From assembly GCF_002897295.1 (NCBI RefSeq), contig NZ_BEXF01000007.1, forward strand, positions 186,001 to 250,000: a stretch of 64,000 bases of DNA, in the 5' to 3' direction. Positions 52,794-61,667 of the stretch are shown piece after piece. The notes beneath the pieces are model-generated. The model ran no database searches and was not told the origin of the DNA. It worked only from the letters and a program-made list of their open reading frames with translations. Within the stretch, counting starts at the first letter, position 1; each line of letters starts with the position of its first letter. The stretch comes from Brevibacillus reuszeri. Lineage in GTDB: Bacteria > Bacillota > Bacilli > Brevibacillales > Brevibacillaceae. The translations under genes were made by a program, and so were the position numbers.

Positions 52794-54269
52794 CTAAGCC
52801 ACGCGTGATTGTCTGTCGACTATCGAAACATTATCCTTCGTTATCAAACTGACAATGGTCATCACCACCACATTGATTACCAGGGCGATAATACCCTGGT
52901 TCAAATCCTGGATGGACTGCGGCAACAATGGGAACAGTGTCCCGATTGTAGTATTGCTGATCGTAACGTAAGCTACCATAGACACACCAGCAATGATTCC
53001 TGCTGCTGCACCCTGTTTCGTGACAAAATTTCGTTTCATCAAGCTGAACACCAATGACGGGCATAATTGCGTCACGAGACTGTAACCCATCAAGAGCAAG
53101 GTCACGAGCGTGTCGCCGCCCTCAAATGTGAAATAGAGGGAGATCAAGGCCACCACAGGTACGAGATATCTCGCCAGCCTGGAGACTTGTGCATCCGTCG
53201 TGTTTGGAACGATTACCTTGTACACATTTTTGGCCAAAAGAGTCGATGCCGACATCAGCATCATCGATCCCGGTACGATGGCAGTCAAAAGACCGGCCGC
53301 GCCGATGATACCGACGAACCACGGATCAAAGGTTTGGATAGAGAGACGCAAGAGTGATAGGTCGCCTTCCGCTCCTTTTAGACCAGGGACTTGCATGATA
53401 GCCGCGAATCCGACGAAAAAGACGAACAAGAGCACTAATTGATACATGGGCATGATGAAGGCATTCTTGCGGAACACTTTTTCGTTTTGTGCGGAGTAAA
53501 TCGAACCAAAGGTATGAGGCCAAGCATAAAACCCAATTGCTGTAAGGAGTACCGTTGAGACAAACCAAGACGGGCTCAATCCCTTGTCCGGTAAGGCGAG
53601 GAATCCCGGTTTTACCGTCTCAATCGCTTGGAACATCTCGCCGATGCTGCCATAGTAATGGTAAGGCAGATATATACCGAGGAAGACGACGACACCTAGT
53701 ATGGTGATATCTTTTACCACAGCCGTCCAAGCCGATCCATGAATCCCGGAAATCGTGACATAAACGGTAACAGCCATCGTTCCGATCCAGATCGCTGCGG
53801 TCGAAGAAATGCTCCCATAGGAGGCTTCTGATACGATTAGACCCAAACCTTTTAATTGCAGTACGAGATAAGGAATCAATGCTAATACCCCTACCAGCGA
53901 AACGAGTACACCGAGATAAGGGCTTTTGTACTTACTAACGAAAAAGTCAGATTGGGACATCAAGTTGTTTTCTTTTGCATAGCGCCAAATGGCAGGCAAC
54001 AACCAATACGAGATGATATAGGCCAGACAGCCGTACCCCAGAATATAAAACGCGGGACCGCCCTTTCCGTAGGCCCAACCGCTACCGCCTAGGAAGGTGA
54101 ATGTAGTGTAAATCTCGCCTGCCATGAGTAGGAAGATAAAAATGGTACCGAAACCGCGGCCCCCCACTGTCCACTGCTCCAGGTTCATGTCCTTTCCTTT
54201 GCGTGCCAAGATGCCTAGAAGAAGAGAAAATATAAGAAAACCGAATATTATGAATAAAGCTACGCCCAT
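52794..54269 (-). CDS. sodium:solute symporter (SSS family)
   Basis: The 491-residue protein has about 13 membrane segments and the SSS pattern with WTVGGRGFGTIFIFLLMAGEIYTTFTFLGG at the start (residues 33-62) and TAIGFYAWPHTFGSIYSA in the middle, like pantothenate, proline and monocarboxylate symporters. The ATG overlaps the stop of the DUF3311 gene by one base (TAATG). With the DUF3311 partner and an M20 hydrolase gene upstream, it probably imports an N-acylated amino acid or ureide. Confidence 0.87.
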   Translation of the reverse strand: MGVALFIIFGFLIFSLLLGILARKGKDMNLEQWTVGGRGFGTIFIFLLMAGEIYTTFTFLGGSGWAYGKGGPAFYILGYGCLAYIISYWLLPAIWRYAKENNLMSQSDFFVSKYKSPYLGVLVSLVGVLALIPYLVLQLKGLGLIVSEASYGSISSTAAIWIGTMAVTVYVTISGIHGSAWTAVVKDITILGVVVFLGIYLPYHYYGSIGEMFQAIETVKPGFLALPDKGLSPSWFVSTVLLTAIGFYAWPHTFGSIYSAQNEKVFRKNAFIMPMYQLVLLFVFFVGFAAIMQVPGLKGAEGDLSLLRLSIQTFDPWFVGIIGAAGLLTAIVPGSMMLMSASTLLAKNVYKVIVPNTTDAQVSRLARYLVPVVALISLYFTFEGGDTLVTLLLMGYSLVTQLCPSLVFSLMKRNFVTKQGAAAGIIAGVSMVAYVTISNTTIGTLFPLLPQSIQDLNQGIIALVINVVVMTIVSLITKDNVSIVDRQSRVA

Positions 54270-54466
54270 TATACCTCGCCCTCCTTATTCGCCGGGTCCA
54301 GCTTGTAGATAATGCCCATGATGATCGATGTCAGTACGACCCACAAGACAATCCAAAACAGAATGAACGGCAGTCCTGCAACAAATGGTGTAACCTTATT
54401 GACAAATCCTATACAGCCCAATATGCCGATAAACGGCAGCATCGCTAAAAAATGGATTAGCTTCAT
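54269..54466 (-). CDS. DUF3311 small membrane protein, partner of the symporter
   Basis: The 65-residue protein has two membrane segments (FLAMLPFIGILGCIGFV and GLPFILFWIVLWVVLTSI) and a short charged tail, the layout of DUF3311 proteins found directly before SSS symporters in Bacilli, such as the yhjC-yhjB pair of Bacillus subtilis. The ATG at 54466 has GGGAG 6 bases upstream. It probably assists the transporter; its function is unproven. Confidence 0.8.
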   Translation of the reverse strand: MKLIHFLAMLPFIGILGCIGFVNKVTPFVAGLPFILFWIVLWVVLTSIIMGIIYKLDPANKEGEV

Positions 54467-54484
54467 AGATATCTCCCCCAAATT

Positions 54485-55687
54485 TTATCTTTCACAGTTC
54501 TCCTTGTTTTCCATCACGATCTTTCTCGCTGCATTGACAAACATCTTCACGCCCACTTCCAGTGCATCTTCGTCCACTGTAAAGCGCGGATGGTGATGTG
54601 GATACGTAATGCCTTTTTCCTTGTTTCCAGCAGGCACGAAGAAGAAGCATCCCGGCGCCTTTTGCTGGAAGGCAGAGAAGTCTTCGCCACCCATGATTGG
54701 ACGCATGTGCTCCACCCATTCTTGTCCTAAAGTCTCCACCACTACTTCTTCTATTAATTTCGTTACTTCGGGGTCATTGATCACAGGATAGTTGCCAAAC
54801 TCGTATTTGAATTCGTAAGAAGCACCATGTGCCTCTGTAATTCCTTTAATCACACGCTCCATCAGGCCAGGAACGGCTGCACGCAGGTCCTTGTCAAAGC
54901 TGCGAACTGTACCGCAAATCTCTACAGCATCCGGGATAACGTTGTGTGTGGTACCTCCAATAAACTGCGTAACAGAGAGAACCAGATTGTCCAGCGGATC
55001 GGCATTGCGGGATACGATATGCTGCAGACTGGTTACGACTAAAGCTGCAATGGCGATGCTGTCAATGGTTTCATGCGGCAATGCGGCATGTCCACCTTTT
55101 CCAATTACAGTCAGCCAAAAGGTATCCGTTGCAGCCATCATCGGACCTGAGCAAATCCCGACTGTACCAAATTCCATCGTCGACCACAAATGCGTACCAA
55201 TTACCATATCGACGCCATCCATCACCCCTGCCTGGACCATCTCCTCTGCACCGCCAGGAACTACCTCTTCCGCGTGCTGGAACAAAAAGCGTACTTCCCC
55301 TTTGATCTGATCTTTCTTGCTGGACAGAAGCTTCGCGGCACCAAGCAACATGGCCGTATGTCCATCGTGGCCACATGCGTGCATCACGCCGGGATTTTTT
55401 GAGACGAAGTCAAACGTGTTTTCTTCCATGATAGGAAGAGCATCCATGTCAGCTCGCATGGCTAGCACTGTACCAGGCTCTGAACCGATCAGACGCGCCA
55501 TAACACTTTTTTCGGTCGGTCGACTTACTGCCAAATTCCCAAAAGAGACGAGAGTTTCATATACAAACTGGGCTGTCTTTTCTTCACGGAAGGAAAGCTC
55601 TGGATTTTGGTGCAAATAGCGTCTCCACGAGATTACCTGTTCCTTCAACTCTTCTGCTTCTTTATTAAGTGTTTCTGTTGCTGTCAT
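54485..55687 (-). CDS. M20-family amidohydrolase, aminoacylase type
   Basis: The 400-residue metallohydrolase has HQNPELSFREE, MHACGHDGHTAMLLGAAK, QHAEEVVPGGAEEM and the C-terminal PIMGGEDFSAFQ. It is closely similar in architecture to the hydrolase at 44839 and would release an acyl group from an amino acid. GGAGG lies 8 bases before the ATG. It leads a three-gene unit with the DUF3311 and symporter genes, 18 bases apart. Confidence 0.88.
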   Translation of the reverse strand: MTATETLNKEAEELKEQVISWRRYLHQNPELSFREEKTAQFVYETLVSFGNLAVSRPTEKSVMARLIGSEPGTVLAMRADMDALPIMEENTFDFVSKNPGVMHACGHDGHTAMLLGAAKLLSSKKDQIKGEVRFLFQHAEEVVPGGAEEMVQAGVMDGVDMVIGTHLWSTMEFGTVGICSGPMMAATDTFWLTVIGKGGHAALPHETIDSIAIAALVVTSLQHIVSRNADPLDNLVLSVTQFIGGTTHNVIPDAVEICGTVRSFDKDLRAAVPGLMERVIKGITEAHGASYEFKYEFGNYPVINDPEVTKLIEEVVVETLGQEWVEHMRPIMGGEDFSAFQQKAPGCFFFVPAGNKEKGITYPHHHPRFTVDEDALEVGVKMFVNAARKIVMENKENCER

Positions 55688-55709
55688 TTCGTTCTCCTCC
55701 TTTTACTTG

Positions 55710-55736
55710 CCCGGGGATATCTTTCTCGGACCCGGG
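55710..55736. promoter_or_regulatory. CCCGGG hairpin upstream of the M20 gene
   Basis: CCCGGG at 55710-55715 and 55731-55736 can pair around GATATCTTTCTCGGA. A similar pair (57368-57373, 57380-57385) follows the allantoinase gene. The role is unclear; intercistronic processing or weak termination is possible. Confidence 0.35.
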
Positions 55737-55824
55737 TGCGTTTGTCATCTGCCTTTTCTAAAATCCACGGGAAATGCTCAGACGGATCTCCCCACTCCTG
55801 TTTCTCTCTTTCTCAAACGCTGCT

Positions 55825-57219
55825 TTACTCGAAGATCGTACCTTTTCTGAATTTCGAATCTTTAAAGGCGTATTTGGTCAGAAGAATATAGGCAATCCCC
55901 GCCACAACAAAACCAACAATCCACGCCAGCTCCACTTTTACGATTGCTGCTCCGGCACCGATAAACATTGCGAGCATAGCGTTTGGGTTATACCCTGCAA
56001 ATGGACCGTCTTCCTTGTACAATTCCGAGATGTTCACTTCTTGCCTCCGTAAGATGTAGTATTCGACGAGAAGGATGGAGACGATCGGTCCTAAAAAGGC
56101 AGAGTAAATCAGAATGAACAGGTTCAGACCTTCTGCAGAAGAATCCTGCACCAGCACCCACGGGAATGAGCAGAGCGCGAGCAAGCCCGTGATGATTACC
56201 GCTGGCTTGAATTTGACTTTGGTCAGCAGCGTAATGACATAGGCTGGCGGAATGATGTTGGCAACCATGTTGACTGCTACCACGCCCATGACAATAAATG
56301 CAGATACAAAAATAGTAATGTATGAGTTATCAACCACGAGTGCAAATGCCTTGACTGGATTGGAAATGCCCGTTGCGGAAGCTAGCATGCCCCCGATGGT
56401 GAGGGTAAAGCCGTACGCGATTAAAATCGGCAGGAAGTACAAGAATCCGCGCTTCGCGTCACTGATGCCTGTTTTCAGCTCTCTCGAATAGTCTGCGGCA
56501 CTCAAAAAGATAGCTGCGTAATTCCCCATAAATACCATAATGAATGCAAAGAACGGCAAGCCCCACGTCCCTTCAGTATGAACCCATTTTTCTGCAATCA
56601 CAGCACTATGGGAGGTAAGCAGAACACCGAATACGTATAGAAGGGCGAGCATAATCACGATTGACGTAAGCGCTTCCACCCATTTGATTGCATGAAATCC
56701 GTACAGAGACAACCCGATTTGCACAAGCTGGAGGACAACGAAGCAAATCGCGACACTATCAAAGGCTCCACCCGTTACAATCTTGGCGATTTCGTTTAGC
56801 GCCGTGCCCCCTATCCAGCTCTGAAAGCCGTACCAGACAATCGCAGGTATACCACGCATCAGTGAGGAGATGACGGAGCCTTTTAGCCCAAATGACATCC
56901 TGAGCTGCACAACATAAGGGATTCCCGTTCTGTAACCGAGTCGATCGTTCAGGGCGAAAATGATGGAAATGATCCCGATCGCGATGATTGTGGCGGCCAT
57001 GGTTTGCACGATATTCAACGTAGCAATCCCCGCAACAATCAAGCTGGCACCGAGTGTCATGTTGCCTAGATTCACACCATCGCCAATCCACATAAAAATG
57101 TAATCGAGTGGCCGTACGGTTCGGGCATCGTCTTTTTTCGGATTTAACGATTCATCCAGACCCGTGTTCTGTTGGATCTGTGTTTCCGTCGCCAATAAGC
57201 TTTCCACATTGGTTGACAT
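55825..57219 (-). CDS. NCS1-family transporter for allantoin, hydantoin or nucleobases
   Basis: The 464-residue protein has about 12 membrane segments and the NCS1 motif RGIPAIVWYGFQSWIGG, in which W129 and Q133 correspond to the tryptophan and glutamine that bind the ring in the hydantoin transporter Mhp1. This intact site and the allantoinase gene directly upstream favour allantoin or another cyclic ureide. GGAG lies 11 bases before the ATG. It stands apart from its neighbours by about 130-190 bases and may be its own transcript. Confidence 0.88.
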   Translation of the reverse strand: MSTNVESLLATETQIQQNTGLDESLNPKKDDARTVRPLDYIFMWIGDGVNLGNMTLGASLIVAGIATLNIVQTMAATIIAIGIISIIFALNDRLGYRTGIPYVVQLRMSFGLKGSVISSLMRGIPAIVWYGFQSWIGGTALNEIAKIVTGGAFDSVAICFVVLQLVQIGLSLYGFHAIKWVEALTSIVIMLALLYVFGVLLTSHSAVIAEKWVHTEGTWGLPFFAFIMVFMGNYAAIFLSAADYSRELKTGISDAKRGFLYFLPILIAYGFTLTIGGMLASATGISNPVKAFALVVDNSYITIFVSAFIVMGVVAVNMVANIIPPAYVITLLTKVKFKPAVIITGLLALCSFPWVLVQDSSAEGLNLFILIYSAFLGPIVSILLVEYYILRRQEVNISELYKEDGPFAGYNPNAMLAMFIGAGAAIVKVELAWIVGFVVAGIAYILLTKYAFKDSKFRKGTIFE

Positions 57220-57253
57220 AATTCGCCCAGCTCCTTTTTGTTATCGGTTCTTG

Positions 57254-57270
57254 TTCCGCAATAAGAAACA
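57254..57270. promoter_or_regulatory. copy of the TTYCGCAATANGAAACA motif upstream of the NCS1 gene
   Basis: TTCCGCAATAAGAAACA matches the element at 49906-49922 in 15 of 17 positions and lies 35-51 bases before the NCS1 start. IclR-family sites often look like this. Confidence 0.4.
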
Positions 57271-57411
57271 ATGTTTCTAGTGAAGATTCGCTTTTTTACA
57301 GGATGACACGGCATTTTTGCTTTGCTCTTTTTGCGCAAGTGATTTACGAACGATAAGCTGATGGTAACCCGGGAAGAGTCCCGGGCTCCTCAATCAAAAA
57401 GGGCCTGTTAC

Positions 57412-58809
57412 TCATTGTGCTTGGGCGAAGTTGTTTTGAGAAGTTTTGGGATGGGAGAGGAGCTGTCCGATCGGTTCACTGACAATCCCTTGTGGAAGAT
57501 CAAAGACTAGATGACCTCGTACAAATGTTTTTGTGACGCGGCAGTTGATGGTTCTACCTGTGTAGGGGCTTTGTTTATGACGATAATACAAATCTTCTGC
57601 TGCTACCGTATACGACTGATTTGGATCTACGAGAATGATGTCTGCATCTTTAAAGATCGCGATTTCACCCTTTGACTTCAGCTGGAACCGTTCTGCCGGC
57701 TTCGTTGCAATCATTCGAACAAATTCTGTGACGGGGACATTGCGTTTTTTTACAGCTTCATCAAACATGAGGTCGACGTTGTTCTGGCAGCCGGAAATGC
57801 CACCCCACACTTCGAAAATATTGTTTGTATCACTGTGCTTCATTGCTGGTGGGCACGGAGAATGATCAGAGGTGAGCATATCGATCTTGCCTTGCTTTAG
57901 TACTTCCCACAGTTTTTCTTGTTCTCGCTCATCGCGCAAAGGCGGAGAACATTTTGCCAGTGGGCCAATCGCTTCAAACTGGCTGGTCGTAATCGTGAAG
58001 TAATGCGGGCATGATTCTAGGGTTACATCCTGACCTTCCTTGCGTGCCGAAATGATGACCTCCACGGCTTCTGCACTGCTGATATGGACAAAATGCAGTT
58101 TGCATCCTGTCTCTCTCCCCAATTGCAGGGCGCGCTTGACAGCTTCTACTTCGGAGATGATGGGACGTGATTCTACGTAATCGGTCGCTGTCAGCTTTCC
58201 TTGCTTGATCTTTTCTTCTGCGAGGCGATCCGTAATTTGGGGATTCTCAGCGTGGATCGATAACACATGACCGAGCTGAGCTATTTTTTTCATTCCGGCA
58301 TAAAGCGTGTAATCATCCACATTTTTGAAATCGTCAGGCAAGTCTGTGCCGCAGGATGCCATGAAGCATTTGTAGGCGACGACCCCTTCATCGGACAGCT
58401 CCTGCAGGTTATCCAGATTTCCTGGTACCAATCCTCCGTAGAAGTAATAGTCGACGTAATTTTTACCTTCGGCCGCCCTCCTTTTTGCCTCCAGTGCTTG
58501 CTTGGTAGTCGTGGCGGGCAGGGCATTCAACGGCATATCCACGTATGAGGTGGTCCCGCCTGCTGCGAGTGCTTTGGTCCCGATAACAAAGCCTTCCCAC
58601 TCGGTTCGTCCCGGCTCGCAAATGTGTACATGTGTGTCAATCATTCCTGGCATCACGTATTGGCCAGTGGCATCCACTACCTCGATTGCAATCGCTTCCA
58701 AACTTTCGGCAATCGCGGAGATTTTCCCATCTCGCACGCCGATGTCTACCTTCTTCACTTCATCACGAAAAACGACGTTCCCACCTTTAATAATGAGATC
58801 ATAAACCAT
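57412..58809 (-). CDS. allB: allantoinase
   Basis: The 465-residue cyclic amidohydrolase opens the allantoin ring to allantoate. Metal ligands are in the DTHVH motif (H60, H62), the bridging carboxylated lysine is K147 in VVAYKCFM, and the later ligands are in LHFVHISS and LTSDHSPCPP. The CFMASCG segment and the SDHSPCPPAMK block are typical of AllB rather than dihydropyrimidinase or dihydroorotase. GGAGG lies 9 bases before the ATG. The gene appears to be a single unit between hairpins. Confidence 0.93.
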   Translation of the reverse strand: MVYDLIIKGGNVVFRDEVKKVDIGVRDGKISAIAESLEAIAIEVVDATGQYVMPGMIDTHVHICEPGRTEWEGFVIGTKALAAGGTTSYVDMPLNALPATTTKQALEAKRRAAEGKNYVDYYFYGGLVPGNLDNLQELSDEGVVAYKCFMASCGTDLPDDFKNVDDYTLYAGMKKIAQLGHVLSIHAENPQITDRLAEEKIKQGKLTATDYVESRPIISEVEAVKRALQLGRETGCKLHFVHISSAEAVEVIISARKEGQDVTLESCPHYFTITTSQFEAIGPLAKCSPPLRDEREQEKLWEVLKQGKIDMLTSDHSPCPPAMKHSDTNNIFEVWGGISGCQNNVDLMFDEAVKKRNVPVTEFVRMIATKPAERFQLKSKGEIAIFKDADIILVDPNQSYTVAAEDLYYRHKQSPYTGRTINCRVTKTFVRGHLVFDLPQGIVSEPIGQLLSHPKTSQNNFAQAQ

Positions 58810-58883
58810 ACACCCTTACCTCCCCTAGTTTTTGTTTTTTACCTCCCATTTTCTAAAGCGCTCTCCCGTTTTGGTAAAAGAAG

Positions 58884-58932
58884 ACCGCTTGACCTTTGCG
58901 ATATCGATGTATGCGCTTATCGGTCAAGCGGT
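58884..58932 (-). terminator. terminator of the allantoate-amidohydrolase/M20 unit
   Basis: ACCGCTTGACC (58884-58894) pairs perfectly over 11 bp with GGTCAAGCGGT (58922-58932), followed on the minus strand by CTTCTTTT. Confidence 0.75.
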
Positions 58933-58953
58933 ACGAGAACCCCTTGGATGAAT

Positions 58954-60219
58954 TTACTTGTTGTTTAACAGATCATAGAGTGTGAGTGCGACGATCTTCG
59001 TTGCTTTGACCAAATCGTCAATTTTCACATGCTCATCAGCACGGTGGCCGTTTGCTTCCAGCAAGGTGCGCGGTCCCGCTCCAAACATGACGGTCGGAAT
59101 CCCGGCTTCTGCGAAAAGTCTGGCATCTGCATAGAGTGGCACACCGTGAACGGTAAGCTCTCCGTCCATGATTTCCTTCCAGTTTGCTCCGAGTGTTTGG
59201 ATGAGTGCCGTATCCTCTGGAACAGGGCCAAAGCTTTTTGCCAAAAGGATACGCTCAACCGCCGCTTCGATGCCGATATATTCGCTTGCTGTTTGTTCTA
59301 CCAGGCGGCGCAGCTCTGCTTCGACTTGCTCTCCATCTTCTTCCGGGATGAGTCTGCGGTCGATACGAATCGTGCATTCATCTGGCACAACGTTTGTATT
59401 GATGCCACCCGAAATCAGACCGACAACCATATTTGGCGTGCCGATTCCTGGCACCTTGGAGGAGACTCCCCGCAAGGTTCTGCGATACTCGTACAAGGCA
59501 GCAAGTACGCCCGTCATCGCTTCGATGGCGTCATAGCCTGTCTCCGGCGCAGCTGCGTGTGCCGATTTCCCTTTGAGCTTAATCTCCAGATGGAGGCAGC
59601 CATTATGTGCATTGACAATCGAGTGTGTGAAGCCCGCTGCTATTGCCATGTCCGGTGCGATATGGCCTTTTTCCAGCAGCCACTTCGGCCCGATGATGCC
59701 GCCTACCTCCTCGTCGAAGGTAAATGCGAGCGAAACTTTACCGGACAATTGTTCAGCCACCTGCCGAAGCGCCATCACCGCAAATGTATAGGTGGCAATA
59801 TCGGACTTGGATACCGCTGCTCCGCGACCATAAATTTTGCCGTCGACAATTTGCCCGCCATAAGGATCATACGTCCAGCCAAGCCCCGGAGCGACGACAT
59901 CCCCGTGTGAATTGAGGGCGATCGTAGGTCCTGCTCCATCTCCAAAGCTCGTAGTGGAGACAACATTGGCCACTCGTATCATGCCATTGGCTTTTACGGC
60001 TTCCGGCTCTACTGGAAGCAGCGATACATCTTCAAAGCGGAAGTCTGAAAGACGTTTTTCGATGTGGGTCGCGATGTTGTAGCAGTCCCCTGGTGGATTA
60101 TCTGATGGAATCGCTACCAATTCCTGCAAAAAAGAAATCAGATGGTCTGTATGTGCTTCTATCCATTGAAGTACTTCCTGTTTCGATGAATTCAGCGTTC
60201 CTTGATTTGCAGTGCTCAT
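58954..60219 (-). CDS. M20-family deacylase (ArgE/DapE type)
   Basis: The 421-residue metallohydrolase has LNSHGDVVAPG for the first metal ligand, YGRGAAVSKSDIAT, FTFDEEVGG with the catalytic glutamate and the C-terminal GAGPRTLLEANGHRADEHV. It is of the ArgE/DapE type that removes acyl groups from diamino acids or acts on carbamoyl compounds. It starts 40 bases after the allantoate-amidohydrolase-like gene and should be cotranscribed with it. The substrate is unknown; a ureide intermediate is possible from the context. Confidence 0.85.
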   Translation of the reverse strand: MSTANQGTLNSSKQEVLQWIEAHTDHLISFLQELVAIPSDNPPGDCYNIATHIEKRLSDFRFEDVSLLPVEPEAVKANGMIRVANVVSTTSFGDGAGPTIALNSHGDVVAPGLGWTYDPYGGQIVDGKIYGRGAAVSKSDIATYTFAVMALRQVAEQLSGKVSLAFTFDEEVGGIIGPKWLLEKGHIAPDMAIAAGFTHSIVNAHNGCLHLEIKLKGKSAHAAAPETGYDAIEAMTGVLAALYEYRRTLRGVSSKVPGIGTPNMVVGLISGGINTNVVPDECTIRIDRRLIPEEDGEQVEAELRRLVEQTASEYIGIEAAVERILLAKSFGPVPEDTALIQTLGANWKEIMDGELTVHGVPLYADARLFAEAGIPTVMFGAGPRTLLEANGHRADEHVKIDDLVKATKIVALTLYDLLNNK

Positions 60220-60259
60220 GTACTGGCAACTCCTTTATCTTCATTTTTCAAGCCCTCAC

Positions 60260-61495
60260 CTACGTCAGCCTGAGTACCACGTTCAACAGGACCGAAGCCC
60301 CTGCTTGCATATCCGCTACCGTCACAAACTCATCTGGATGATGGCTTACCCCATCCCTGCATCTGACGAAAATCATTCCGATATCGGTGATCGAAGCAAC
60401 TGCCATTGCGTCATGCCCTGCACCGCTCACGATCTGAATCGGTTTCATCCCGCTCTCTGCCAGAACAGTTTCAATCTCATTGATAAAACGCTGTGAGCAA
60501 GCTACAGCGGGAGAATCCATAATCTGCGAAAACTCCCCAACCAATCCGCGCCTCGCTAAAATGCGCCTGCATTCCTCCAAAATGTCCGCGAGAGCCATCT
60601 TTTTGGTTTGATCTTCGATATGCCGTATGTCCAGCGTCCCCTCGACAACACCTGGAATGACATTGCTCGCTCCAGGAGCAACGGACAATTTGCCGACCGT
60701 TACCACAAGATTCTGATATTTTTGCGCAGCCTTTTCCATCGCCAGGATCATTTCGCTCGTTCCTACCAGTGCGTCCTTGCGCATCGAGATCGGGACAGTC
60801 CCTGCATGACCCGCGTTTCCTTCTACACGAAAGTGATACCGTGCTGCTCCTGCGATCCCCGAGACAGCACCACAGGCTTGCATCTCCTGTTCCAGAACCG
60901 GTCCCTGCTCGATATGCAGCTCGATATAGCCGAGGATCGTCTTCGGGTCACGTGCAGCCAAATGATAGCGGGACGGCTCCAGCCCCAGCTCTTGCATGGC
61001 GGCAGCTACGGTAATCCCTTGTTCATCCTTTGCCTGTAAATCCTCCGCTCGCAAATCACCGGATAATGCCTTGCTACCCAGCAAAGTCGTATGAAACCGG
61101 GTCCCTTCCTCGTCACAAAAGCCAATCACCTCGATAGGATGCCGCGGTCGATATTGGTGCTCGTGCAGCGTCTGGACGACCTCGATGCCTGAGAGGACTC
61201 CGAGAATTCCGTCATACTTCCCAGCTTCGACGACCGAATCAAGATGGGAACCGATCAGCAGTGCAGGAGCATCGGGTTGTGTTCCTTCGTATCTGCCAAT
61301 CAGATTGCCTAGTTCATCACGGCGAACTATCATTCCTGCCTCTCTCATCCATTGGCTGACGAGCTCGTTTGCCGTCTCGCTTTCTTTAGTAAACGAAAGT
61401 CGCGTTACGCCTCGTACAGTCGTACTGCATGCTGCCAATTCTTCAATACGCTGGGCGATTCTCTGTGCGCTCACGCTTTGCTGCATCACTTGCAT
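60260..61495 (-). CDS. allC: allantoate amidohydrolase-like M20 hydrolase
   Basis: The 411-residue enzyme belongs to the hydantoinase/carbamoylase subfamily: IGSHLDSVVEAGKYDGILGVLSG, the catalytic FCDEEGTRF, LHIEQGPVLEQ, and the C-terminal SGAGHDAMAVASI. Members are allantoate amidohydrolase, ureidoglycolate amidohydrolase, N-carbamoyl-amino-acid hydrolase and beta-ureidopropionase. Proximity to allantoinase favours allantoate. The ATG at 61495 has GGAGG 7 bases upstream. Its promoter carries two GntR-type palindromes. Confidence 0.85.
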   Translation of the reverse strand: MQVMQQSVSAQRIAQRIEELAACSTTVRGVTRLSFTKESETANELVSQWMREAGMIVRRDELGNLIGRYEGTQPDAPALLIGSHLDSVVEAGKYDGILGVLSGIEVVQTLHEHQYRPRHPIEVIGFCDEEGTRFHTTLLGSKALSGDLRAEDLQAKDEQGITVAAAMQELGLEPSRYHLAARDPKTILGYIELHIEQGPVLEQEMQACGAVSGIAGAARYHFRVEGNAGHAGTVPISMRKDALVGTSEMILAMEKAAQKYQNLVVTVGKLSVAPGASNVIPGVVEGTLDIRHIEDQTKKMALADILEECRRILARRGLVGEFSQIMDSPAVACSQRFINEIETVLAESGMKPIQIVSGAGHDAMAVASITDIGMIFVRCRDGVSHHPDEFVTVADMQAGASVLLNVVLRLT

Positions 61496-61558
61496 CTGCT
61501 CTCCTCCTTCCCTACCAATCAGAGAAAACAGCCCTTGCACAGCCTGATGAATCCCTCG

Positions 61559-61590
61559 TTGTATACAATACGATTTATGATTGTATACAC
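61559..61590. promoter_or_regulatory. two tandem TTGTATACA palindromes (GntR-type operator)
   Basis: TTGTATACAA (61559-61568) and TTGTATACAC (61581-61590) have centres 22 bp apart, two helical turns. The core matches sites of FadR-subfamily GntR regulators. They lie between a possible -10 box and the gene start at 61495. Confidence 0.65.
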
Positions 61591-61591
61591 T

Positions 61592-61621
61592 GTTATATCC
61601 ATACCGAAACTATAGTTTGAA
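61592..61621 (-). promoter_or_regulatory. possible promoter of the allantoate-amidohydrolase-like gene
   Basis: On the minus strand TTCAAA (61616-61621) and TATAAC (61592-61597) are 18 bases apart. A perfect 12-bp palindrome, AAACTATAGTTT (61607-61618), lies in the spacer. Confidence 0.45.
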
Positions 61622-61667
61622 TTTATACAATTTTCAATATTTTTATTTCTACTTCCAGATGCTTTTT

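Noticed and set aside
59029-59910. 293-codon open frame antisense to the M20 gene at 58954
   Set aside because: Opposite strand of an intact metallohydrolase; no coding signs of its own.
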